Position numbers and translations under genes: made by a program
The notes under the pieces: model-generated
Seen by the model: only the letters and a program-made list of their open reading frames with translations
Told to the model about the DNA's origin: nothing
The model's database searches: none
Origin: Ulota crispa
Lineage: Eukaryota > Streptophyta > Bryopsida > Orthotrichales > Orthotrichaceae
NCBI GenBank assembly: GCA_963920765.1
Contig: OY987242.1
Location: forward strand, 6,288,789 to 6,352,788
DNA length: 64,000 nucleotides
Direction of reading: 5' to 3'
Shown here: in pieces, positions 38,170 to 51,993 of the stretch
Position numbering within the stretch: the stretch's first letter is position 1
How the letters are laid out: each line of letters opens with the position of its first letter

Positions 38170-39918
38170 TTAGTCTTCACACTTGAGTTAATAAGAGGTG
38201 GTCACTTTACAATTGCTTGTTTGGTGGGACAAGAGCCTCGTTTCTTACCACCCGTTGTGGCAACAAACTTCTTGTCTTATTTTCATAACAAACATGGCTA
38301 TAAGCATGAAGATGCTTCACTTTTAAGCTTTGCAAGCTTTGCAATCTTTGCGCATGTACGATACCAAAATTCTGTGTTGATAGTTCTATAAACTATAAAC
38401 CATGTTCAAGGACATACTAAGGTAGTGCAAAATGACATTCATCTTGTTATATATGAACCAGAAGCAACGAACTCCAAATTGCTTGCAAGTTAGAAATTCA
38501 CCTCAAGTAGTGTGCTGAAAAATTGACGAAAAAAATTGAAGCCGCGTCGGAGCAAGGCTGAGGTGCCGCATACACTGGCGAATTCTTATCTAATGGGCCT
38601 TGGATTTTGCGTCAAGAGTTGACGGTGCAACGATAGCGAGCGAGGATGCACAAAAAGCAATACAATCTCATGGCACAAAGCAGATTGATAAAATTTGTAT
38701 TTAAGAGCAAGATTAAACTACGTTACTGCAACCGCAAGACCTCTAAAATTTCAAAATCTGCTCAAAGTAAAGAAACCCTAATTTGTAAACTCAAGCGATT
38801 TGCTTTTAAAAAAAGGGGCAGTACCTTCGATTGGAGGCCGTTTTCTTCCAAAATTCAAATCAATCTACTCATGTCTGCTCACGCTTCATTCAAATCCAGC
38901 GCCATAGATTATCTCCACAAAAATGCACCGTCGTAGCCCTAATCGAAGCTCAGTTTCTCTCGCACAAAGTGTTACACAGATTTCAAAAAACAAAGAGACA
39001 ATGAAGTTGTTACAGCATTCATCGTTGCAACCCGCACCCCCCTAGTGCAGCGCGATAGCGAGCAAGAGTACACAAAAAGTAATACAATCTGATGGCACAA
39101 AACAAATTGCACAAAGCTAGCAGATTGCATAAAGCAGAGTGATCGTCAACATTTTTTGCAAAACCTGCAGAGTTATCACCAAAAAACGCAGACGCAGAGT
39201 GGTAGCTGCTTGATTGTGCAATCAACATGTCACTTCATGTAGCAAAGAGTGACAGGTATTACCGGTATTACCAAGCCCCAGGTATTACCATGCCAGGTAT
39301 AGTAAAATAAGGTAAAAGGATCACCACATCTCTCACCTGTATTCTGTAATTATATAGAGACATCAAAAACATGACATCATAAAACCTACCCAATAGGTAT
39401 TGAAAATTATAATGCCGAACTACTAGCTACTATTACATAATTTTCTCATAATTGAGATATCCAAGACCTGAGTCAATACTTGGATCAACACCCATAGACA
39501 GCGTGAATCAAATCAAGGTAAAAACCCATAGAGTGGCTGCCTACACCTGGCCACGGTCCCAATTCTGAACATATCCACGCTTCATATACATAGGAGTCCC
39601 CAAAATTTTCAAATCTATACATGTGTCAAGTATTATCAACTGTAGACGTCGCTACCTTACAGATCAACACACAGGAAAAGAGGTAATATTCACACAACAC
39701 TGATAATATACCTTGGATTGGAAAAGAGGACTGACAAGAACCCCACACAAACCCAAAACTCTCATTCAACACCCAATAAGCCAATGACCACCTTGAATAA
39801 TTCGATTCACAAGGCAAAAAAGTGCCAGATTATCACAATATTATCAACAGTACCAATAACAGCTTTATTTATCTTCACGCAAAATGACTTCCTATCTACT
39901 CAAGAGAAGGCATACTGA

Positions 39919-42398
<2,480 letters not shown>

Positions 42399-45300
42399 GG
42401 TGCTCTGACTACGAACAACAACAACAACAATGTCCCCGTCGATCAAGGTAAGGTCCCGATTCAAGCGAGAAACAACTCTAATGGAAAAAACCAAATAGGG
42501 ATATGGATCCCCGAGAGCTCGCGAGGGTCGGAGAAGACACAAGACGAAAGAAAACCTTGTGTTATTCTCAATTAGAATTTGAAGTAGCAGTAGCACCGGC
42601 GAGGAGTAACCGATACTCCATTGCTACAGTTTTCATCCACATGGATGATAATCATCACGATAGAACCTCACTGTCCACCGGCCAAACAACGAAGCCAGCC
42701 TTTAAATTCTGTTTTTTCGTTGGTCGTGTGACAAGCACCCAACACTGTAGTCAGGTAAGGAAAATTTGGACAGAAATAGATGGAATTCACGAGTTCTGTA
42801 TGTTCATTAATAAACTCTATTAATTTTAGTAACTTGCATCCAATTTTTGGCAAACCTGGCGTTCGCGTGAAGAGGAGCCTGGCGATTTCATCCATTTTTT
42901 CAGCCAGTTTTCTTAGTGTTGTGGGAGTCAGAGTCCCAATTTGAGGTAAGATTCTAGAGAAAATTTGCCAGAAATTTAAATGCTGAACGAAGGCCTGAAA
43001 TCCCTAAGTGGCCAAGTTTAAATAGAAACTCCACAATCCAAACATTTATAGGCTATAAAGATTAAAAAAATCTTCATATTCATGCATTTTGCTACACCTT
43101 TAAGTTTTTTGCTTGAATCCTCTGACTCAGGAAATATAAAAGTGGGCCACTTTGGACCATTAAAATTAAAGTCCATCCACAAGTAACCAGCGCAATCTTC
43201 ACCCCTTCAGGAATTCCTTTATTGCAACAAGCGAGAACTAATCAATGCAATAGTTTTAGGGTTTCTTAAATTGTCCCCTTAAGTACTTATCATTTATACT
43301 AGTGTGCTATATATTTATTTTCAATCGATACATGCTTTGGAAGTTGCTACACCAAAAACACCATATACTATAGATTGTAGTATTTTTAAAAGATATTAAT
43401 ACTTTTTATCTTTTGTATATTATTAAGGATTAAAAAATCTTCAAAAAAACATTATTAAAAAAGAAATTGAAACCACACTCGAAAAAGGTTTTTATTGATA
43501 TAATCTTTGAGATTTGTGGTTGCGCATGTCATAGTAATTTGTAACATTCAAAATCAATGTAAACCACAACCATCTCAAACTCACTATAATTATTTAGCCA
43601 CAATATATAGTGATCTTTGGTGTCAACCATTACCTTGTAAAGTAGATATTTGTTTTTAACTTGCTACCTTGGTATTTAACATTTCAATGTATGTACACTA
43701 CAAGGAAAATTGTCCAAAATGACAGAAATATGTCCAAATCAACATGACTAAATCTACAGAAATTGTCCAATTTGATAGTTTTTTAGTCATTTTAAACACA
43801 TTTAGTCAATTTGGACATGTCAAATAGGACACAATTTCTTGTAGTGGTATAAGTACAATCTTTGTTAAACATGATTTATTGTAGAAAGATTTCCAATACA
43901 ATAATCAATCATTATAGGCAAATTTCTAATGCAATTTTCAAGGAGATTAAATAGTAATATAATTGACATCCAACAACTTACAGTTTTTAGTTAAAGGCTA
44001 ATATTTGTAAGCATTGAGCTAAATTATGCAAGACTTTGAATCCTTTACGCTTTTGCATCCTCTACTACTTGTTGAGGTTACTATTAGTTTTTCCATTCAT
44101 ATTGCAAGTAAAATACAAAATAAAATAGCAATGAGAATGATGTTTTAATAAGATAAATTGCCTTAAAATTTTACATTTAGTATATTCATATCCTTTGGGA
44201 GAGGAACATTTCTATGTTGTATTTTCTATATGCACATAGGTTTGAAGACTTGATAATTTGTCCTTCTCATATTAAAAGGAGTCCGTAATTTTTTTTAAAT
44301 GGGACAAATTTCACACTATCCATCCTACAAGCACATAGAAAGTACTTAATCATATAGAGTAACCAGCTTTTTATATTAACAACAATTTTGACACACAATA
44401 AGCATATTTTGTCTAAATCACACTGCATAACATCATTTGGCTTTTTAACATGCACAATAAAGAGACCTAAAATTTCAATTTGACAAAAAAATGTCTAGTT
44501 CACGCCTAGTTCATTACCAACTTAAGTTAACTTACCACCTATTGCTTACAATCTACATGATAAGGCTAAAATAAAAAATGATCCACATAAACGCTTTTAG
44601 AATTGAAGCCAGACTAAAACGACCGTCAATTTTGCATAATGCAAGTTGTGCCTATATTTCTCATCCTTGCAATGATAACCTAAATACTCTCCATGACAAA
44701 AATCATTCTATGTTATGGATGTTTCTTCTAATTTACATCAGTGTTAATTTGTACTTAGTAAATAGTAAGCTTTGTTAGTTAGGGTTGCTCACATTTGAGG
44801 GCAGAGTGGGAGCTAGGAAAGCTTCATTGTAGAGAGAGCTATATGAAGTATATGAAGTATATGCCATTTGAATAAACAGGGTGAAGTTTTCTAATCTAGT
44901 CTAAATTGGATTCATGATGTCAATTCAAACAAATGTTGAAATTTGTAATACATGGCTGCAATGCAATTATCATGGTTCTAGATTTTCAACTGACTAATCT
45001 TTGTTGATCTTTGCAAAGTGGAATTTCATCTCTGTTTTGGCAATCTGCTCTTGATCATGCTGGCCACAACCTCATGTTGCAACCAACAATTCACAAGCCT
45101 TTTTTGAATTGATCTGACATCAAATATCACATTTATTGGACTTTTTTCTAATGATTGTTTCCACTTGATCCATTGCTGACTTGTTCTTTGTGAATCTCAA
45201 TCTTGAATGCCCTTGTAACAAAGTGATACATCTCGTGTATATCATAAAATGCTTTACAAATATTTGTTGAACGTAACTAAACCATTCCACATAATGTGCG

Positions 45301-46628
45301 GAGGAATTAGGGTTCCTTGTTTTTGACCATCAATCCTTGCTTTCAAAGTTTGTTACATTGCTCATGTTTGGTGTTGCGCTGCTGACCTAAAAGCACAATG
45401 TGCATTATTTGTGACCGTTTTTATAAACTTGTATCAATTGTTGCATGCATAGCATTTTGTGAATTACTGCTATTCTTAAGACTCACTGTTAACAAATAAG
45501 AAAGCTTAAGCAAGTTTGCCAAGCATCTGTATCAATTGTTGTATGATATAAGTTGATTTGTTGCTCATTGGAGAAACTTGATGTGCTCGTCTACAAGAAC
45601 TTCTAGAGACCTTGGACAAATGATCCATTGTATAATGGAGCAACGCATTATGCTCGTATATTTGAGAACTTAATAAGTTTTTCAAAGAAAAAACTCAATG
45701 TTCTAGTTGCAAGAGCATTTTGTAAATGCTGGCGTTCTTAGTGGCTGTTTATGAATCTACATCAAGGATGAAGAAAATATCAGTTGTTGATTGAAGTCTT
45801 AATAGACTTATTAGAGATGGGTCGGAGCTTGGAGGTCTTAAGAAGATATAACAAAGGTATGAAAATAACTGCATTACAACTAGCTTGGTTTTGAATTTGC
45901 TATGAATTATATGATCAACAAGGCCAATAATATGCTAGATGTGGATTTTTGATAGAGTTTAAACGAGTGCATCAATTCATTGGCTTTGTTTTGGTTGCTG
46001 CTATGAAGGACCACTTATAATAGGTGATCAATCATCCTTCAGCCTTTTAATTCATTTCATGATATTGTTCATCTCTTGGATATATGTGAAAATGCATCTT
46101 ATCAGTGATTTCTAAACCATCTCATGGCATGATGATCTCTATCACTATCATCAACATAATTTGCTTTTTAATTGAAGAGTGATCAATGCAAATAATAGTA
46201 TGGCAATTTGACAAACCTTGTCATGGCTCTTGCAAAAGCTATCTTCTCTTATCTTTTGGAAATGAGGTTTAGTGCCAATTAGAACATGCACTCATGGTTG
46301 AGGACAACATTTTTGATTGATCATGTTGTGCAAAACATAGTCCAGATAAGGCCAAATTTTATATCAGTATCATGGTGTAGAACATTATACATGTTGGTAA
46401 AAAACTAAAGAAAATTGAAGAAAAGAGAGTCCTTGTATGTTGTACTCAAGATTGCTTAAAAATGCATGAGGCCTAATATTGGCTTCTTGGTTCCTTTAGA
46501 GTTAGTTAGTTTTGTTGTTTTATGTGAAATTAAATATTTATCTAGAGAACTTTTGTTGCGTTTTGTGAATCATAATCAAGGGATAAGGTTGAATGTCCTA
46601 ATGTTTATAATAGGAGGTGCTTCAGAGG
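42399..46628. other. Intergenic DNA: RPN11 promoter side, then AT-rich
   Basis: The first 450 bases upstream of RPN11 are GC-richer and probably hold its promoter. Beyond 42950 it is AT-rich with no supported coding region. One CACTA mini-element (43696-43846) is listed separately. A leader exon of the ZIP transporter may lie in 45800-46628 but could not be fixed. Confidence 0.5.
43696..43846. mobile_element. Non-autonomous CACTA mini-element
   Basis: A 151-base element beginning CACTACAAGGAAAATTGTCC and ending in the near complement (GGACACAATTTCTTGTAGTG). GTA occurs on both sides (43693-43695 and 43847-43849), a perfect 3-bp duplication. Confidence 0.9.
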
Positions 46629-49008
46629 ATGGAAGATTGTACAAGCGCTGGTTATCTTGAATGTCGAGACAAGACACTAGCTTTACACCTTAAAGGTGGT
46701 GCTATTGCACTCATCATGGGGTGCAGTGCCCTTGGTGTGGCGCTGCCATTGATTGGCCGTCGTACGCAATGGCTCAAACCTAATGGCAACATCTTTTCCG
46801 TTGCAAAAGCCTTTGCAGCTGGAGTCATCCTTGCCACTGGCTTTGTACATATGCTACCAAGTGCTATGGAATCTTTAACAAGTGTATGCTTGCCACAATT
46901 CCCGTGGCATGAGTTTCCTTTTAGTGGGTTCATAGCTATGATGGCGTCACTAGCTACCTTGGTGATTGATTTTGTAGCAACCGAATTTTATGAGTTGCAA
47001 CATGAACACGGTGATGATACAGAGGTTTCAAAAGGAGGATCAAACCTTGAAGCTATTACTGAGATGCCTGCTCATGCTCGTAAGTTTTCACTTGGATCCA
47101 ATTTCTGAACAATTTACTTGCAGTTGGCACATGTAGAGGTTGTCGTCTTTGAAATGGTTTGTGCTATAATAATCTTGTTGACATCATTTTAGTATTGGGT
47201 TTTGAAAATAGTTTAGAAGTATAGAAATTTATGATATTTTGCTTGTTATGGTGAGTGAAAAGGGCTTACCTTATCATAATCTCTTGTTAATGTTGGCATT
47301 TCAGAGATGTTGTACAAATCCTTCACAGCATGTGGCCGTGGAATCTATTCTATAAAACGGAAACCCTATCGATTTTTTAGCAGAAATCATTCAAAATCAG
47401 ATTTTGGTGAGTTATCAAAGTGTTTTGTTTGTAGAATAATAGGAGGTTGCTAACCTTGAAAGGAGCTCTAATTTTCTACTATTAAATGACCAATTCAACT
47501 AATCCTGATTGTGTAAATTTAGATTTTTTCTATTTTTTGGTGTACTTCAGATTGGTCAAATTTTATATCATTAAAAATCAACGAACAACATTGTATGTAT
47601 AGGTCCAAATATTAAAAAACAAACCAAAAAAATGTTCCTAATTAACAAAATCAAAATTGTTGAGAATCCATGAGGTTAAATTTGGTCCTTAGGACTTAAA
47701 ATAGATTGTCAATACAATATTCCAAAGAAGTTTTGTCTCAAAGAAGCATGCAACAGTTTCTTGCTACATTTGCTATGAATTGTAATTTTGCAAGTTTTTA
47801 GCCATTACTACTAGGATGCTTGATTTAGAACCTCCTAGAATGACATGCTTTGATGATATTAGAGTCTTTTGCTTGTTTCTTTGTATGTTTTTTTAAATCT
47901 TACAAACACATGTTTTTGCCTCATAGATTTTGCAGAGAAAAACACATACAATGAGATTGTAATTGCAGAGCAAGCTTTGGTACCTACATTGGACAAAGCA
48001 AAGGAACCACTTTCGGAAGGAGATAAAAAGGTACACATAATAGGTATGCGTGCACATGCTGAGACACACCACCATAGCCATCTCAAGGGCACATGCAATG
48101 AATCGACCCATGATCAGGTTCTTGAACATGTAGGTCATTCTCATAAGCCTGGCGCTTCTACCAATGAAGTTCTGGAGCATGTTAGACATGTGGTTGTTGC
48201 TCAAGTAAGCCCTGTACTCTACTCTTTGCTTTTGTTTCCCTAAACTCACAATGTATATTTATTGAATTGTTCCATGTCACCTTGAAATTCTCAAAGCTTT
48301 TTTTGTGCACAAAATGCTTATGTTTTGAAGTTGTTACATTTTGAAACATTAGTTTCCTTTGGTAGGCATGAAGTTGACTTATTGGCCCTTGTCATTTGTT
48401 GTAATATGTTCAGGTGCTTGAGTTGGGAATTGTTGCACACTCAGTTATAATTGGGATTACGCTTGGTGTTTCAGCAAGTCCATGCAGCATTAGACCTCTT
48501 CTTGCAGCTTTGAGTTTTCATCAATTCTTTGAAGGATTTGCACTTGGGGGATGCATTGCTCAGGTAGGAATTTGCTTGTCCTACATTAAATGATTTTTGA
48601 GCTAATCTAATTGCCTAGTAAAGTTCATGACTGTCACATAATAAATAGTGCTTGAGGCATGAAACGGTTGAAGGAGGTAATAATTCTACAATGCTTGTGC
48701 AGGCAGGATTTAGCTATAGCTCTGCTATGATTATGGCATGTTGTTTTGCAATTACCACCCCAACTGGTATTGGAATTGGGATTGGCATCTCTTCTAGTTA
48801 CAATGAAAAAAATGCAAGGTCACTTATTGTAGAAGGTGTGTTTGATTCCATCTCAGCAGGGATTTTGGTGTACATGTCCTTGGTGGACCTTATTGCAGCG
48901 GATTTTCTCAGCAAACGTATGCGGTGCAATAGAAAACTGCAATTGTTTTCCTACGCATCTTTAATTTTGGGATGTTTTGCAATGTCTGCTCTTGCAATTT
49001 GGACTTGA
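46629..49008 (+). CDS. ZIP-family zinc/iron transporter
   Basis: It is predicted to import Zn2+ or Fe2+ into the cytosol across the plasma membrane or an endomembrane. Four exons join in frame: 46629-47079, 47936-48204 (or from 47927, also in frame), 48414-48563 and 48703-49008, giving 391 or 394 residues. The N terminus has a Cys pair ([13 protein letters not shown]) as in plant ZIPs, then three membrane helices (…[13 protein letters not shown]…, [19 protein letters not shown]). A long His-rich cytosolic loop ([19 protein letters not shown]) follows. Helices 4 and 5 carry the metal-site motifs [12 protein letters not shown] and [11 protein letters not shown], and three more helices end at AIWT. 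The start is chosen at the ATG before the Cys pair; the frame stays open upstream to 46617. Substrate range cannot be told from sequence. Confidence 0.93.
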
Positions 49009-50234
49009 CATGCCAAACCTCCTAGTTACCAATTTTGTAGAACTAGTTGAGATGTTGTTGAGCTACTTTAGGCAAAAAAAAATGTCTATAATTTTGCATT
49101 GTGATGACAGGTGCAGGTTAGGAATTCTAACGTAGGGTTTACCTTGCGTTATTTTTTGTAGAGTTTTTTGTAAAATTATTGTTGATAGATTTAGAAGTTA
49201 CTAGGATATTTCCCTCCGTGAATGTACAAGTATGCATCTCCTTTTTTACATGCTAATTATTGTATATAGTCAACTTTTTGTGGAGGTTTTTGGCTAATTT
49301 CTTGTTATATAACATATAGAATTTTAGGCATCAATCTATAGAAGAATCTTCATTTTTCCTAAACAGAAATAATCATTAAAATTACCCAACACTCTCTTCT
49401 GTTCCTTGTCCTTTTCAAATTTTGATTTATTTTTTTGATCTCTTTCATTCCTTGTTCAAGTACTGCTAAAATAGCTCATTTAGTACTGGAGGTTGAGAGC
49501 AGATTCAACACTCAAGTGCCAAATTGATTATTTTTTGAGAAAAAATTAATTTGGCATTATGTTTAGTAATTAGATAAAGATTAGGCACTTTCAAAAAAAA
49601 TTGTTATTATATGGCAAACAACTAATTTTTTTAGTAGAATCAAGCCTTCTTCAAAGTATCACTTGACTTTCCAAAATTAGGCCTTGGTACGAAGTTTGCA
49701 TTAGATGGAGCCCTCCTAGAATTAGCCTTAACCTCCCAAAATTAGATAGGCTTAATGAATTTTACAATATTAGGCATTTCCATTTTTTTTTAAAATTTGA
49801 CATTGAACATTTTTGGAGAATAATTTACAAAAATAATTTGACTAAATTTTGGGAAATTACTTTATGCTCAATCTGCTCTCAACCTACAACATCCTTAACT
49901 TTCAATCCATAGCCAACATAACAACCACATAGGCCCAAATTTACCACTTGCATCTCCTCTATTATAGTTGCCAATTGGAGATCATCAAGTTCTAATAATA
50001 TGCACAAAACGGTTTAAAATCAATTTCCATTTTTAAATTTTCAACGTATATTTGTTCCATTGGTGAAGTTTCTGTCTATATAACCAATTGATTCTTTACA
50101 ATTGGACAAAAAAATAAGAAAAAGAAACTCATTGATGCAAGTGCAACTTCTTCAAGTTTTGTGCTGTAAACTTTACTATCATACTAAGCAACATCTTAAG
50201 CATACAAATATTGAGGACGCACAAAAAATTACTA

Positions 50235-50521
50235 AGGAAAAATTTGATGGATACCCTTGAAGTTTGTAATATTTGTACAAATGCCCCTAGTCTTTACAAA
50301 AATTGCACAAAAACCCTTAAACCATAATTTTTAAGTGTTTGTTTTGTTATGCATATCACATCTTTCTCTCCTTTGTGCACATGCAAATATAAGAAAAAAA
50401 TAGTGTGCATACAAAGGATAAAGAAGTGAAACGCATGACCAAGATATTTGTACAATTTTTGAAAAACCAAGGGCATTTGTACAAATATTGTAAACTTCAG
50501 GGCTATTCATCAAATTTTCCC
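50235..50521. mobile_element. Mutator-like MITE, third family member
   Basis: About 287 bases with inverted ends pairing over roughly 80 bases (AGGAAAAATTTGATGGATACCC at left). It matches the termini at 26487-27382 and 36106-36519. No clear 9-bp duplication remains. Confidence 0.7.
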
Positions 50522-50857
50522 AGTAGTGATAAGTAAGTGTGCTCATAAATTGTCCATCTAAGGGCTGAAACTAAATTTAGAGGAGATGAAACTTCTTGAA
50601 CTATTTTTTTGTAAATTTTTCTTGAAAGACAAGAAGAATTGACATCTAACCCAAGTTATTTCATATTTTTTGGAGTTTTGGAATTAGTTACAAATTTTTC
50701 AAGTGGAAAGGCCATAGGTCTCTAAAACTGCCCACCTCCTCAAATGTACACTACTTGTACATTTTGAAAACCTATGAAAAAAGCATACACAAGAAGGATA
50801 TATTTGAGAAGGTGGGCAATTTTAATGCCTGGACGGTTTATGAGCATACTACCTTAA

Positions 50858-51313
50858 TCCTTGAGCGCCTAGAGTTATTTTAAGATCTAGGAGAAAATGG
50901 GGGGTTTAATGGCCACCAAAGCTTGGAAAATTACATTTAGGAAAAGTGACCGTAGGATTTGAAAAAGGACTACCTTCTCTGCTAAAGAGGACCAACCATG
51001 ACTGTTTTCACCGTACAAATTAAGAGAAAAAATGAGATAAAGTTTTGGGCCCCAACGATAAGATCATGTCGTTGGGATGCTTAATCCCTGAGCTCCCCAG
51101 CGACAGGATCTTGTGGTTGGGGCTCACAACTTTATCTCATTTTTTCTCTTGATTGGTACGGTGAAAAGGATTAAGGCTAATCCTCATCAGCACAGAAGGT
51201 AGTCCTTTTTCAAATCCTACAATCACTTTTTCTGAATGTAATTTTCTAAGCTGTAGTGGCCATTAAACCCCCATTTTCTCCTAGATCTTAAAATAACTCT
51301 GAGTGCTCAGGGG
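50858..51313. mobile_element. TTAA-bounded 456-bp near-palindrome
   Basis: The left arm (from 50858, TCCTTGAGCGCC) and right arm (to 51313) are complementary over about 220 bases each, with few mismatches. Shared words include TTTTAAGATCTAGGAGAAAA, GGATTTGAAAAAGGACTACC and ATGAGATAAAGTT. TTAA flanks the element (50854-50857 and 51314-51317), and two further TTAA copies follow at 51330 and 51337. RNA from it would fold into one long hairpin. It has no coding capacity. Confidence 0.8.
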
Positions 51314-51993
51314 TTAAGGCGCTCAGGGGTTAAGGGTTAATAAGGAGGGTTGGGTGTGGAGTTACTGATTTTGTGGTGATGAAGAAGGCCACATGCTGGC
51401 ACTAGAGGAGAGCAGTATGACGTGGAGGATCCTCATTGAAGGAACCCGTCCACGCCATCTCCGCGTACCAGCCCACGGTGCTCCGCATCGCCAGTCATCC
51501 TGCGTCTTCCCCACCACGGATTCGTCCTCCCCAGTTCGCTCACGGCGCGGGATTCGAGGTGCAGAGCGCGCATCGCGGTGCTGCTGGAGCACTACTGGTT
51601 CCGTGCTCTCTCTCTCAATCCGCATGCGCACAACTGGAACATCAGCAACACCTCTCAAATCCCTCAACGCCACCGCGCTCATCCAAATTCCAGCCAAATT
51701 CCAGCCAAGTCCTAGCCAAGTTCCGGCCAAGTTCCGTTTCATGACCTCTCTCACGTAAAGTGCTTTGCCTGTCAATGGCCTCACACCCCTTATCCAATCA
51801 CTCACCGCCGCATTAGGCTCCGTATTGAACTCAACCTGCGAATTCACAATTGCTCGTCCACATTTGGTTACCAGATGTATCCTTTTTAGAACAGTCAGTA
51901 GGTACCAATCAGGGTTTCGATTTTCCTGAGAGACTTCACTGCGAGGTTTTGGTAATTGACACAGCAGCAAGTGTGTTTTTTTGGACGCATTGA

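Larger units (their letters stand above)
36831..39918. other. Intergenic DNA between the glycosylase and RPN11
   Basis: It contains a 41-base tandem repeat at 37027-37108 and a Tourist-like MITE (37934-38169). A direct repeat of about 58 bases occurs at 38631-38690 and 39053-39112, sharing CGATAGCGAGC and AATACAATCT. Several GGTATTACC words lie at 39253-39300. No gene was recognised. The end nearest 39918 probably holds the RPN11 3' untranslated region. Confidence 0.5.
49009..51993. other. AT-rich intergenic DNA before ABC1K1
   Basis: It holds two inverted-repeat elements (50235-50521 and 50858-51313). From about 51360 the sequence is GC-richer and open on both strands (frames of 121-231 codons). 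This is probably the ABC1K1 promoter and leader, because none of these frames shows a domain. Confidence 0.5.
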
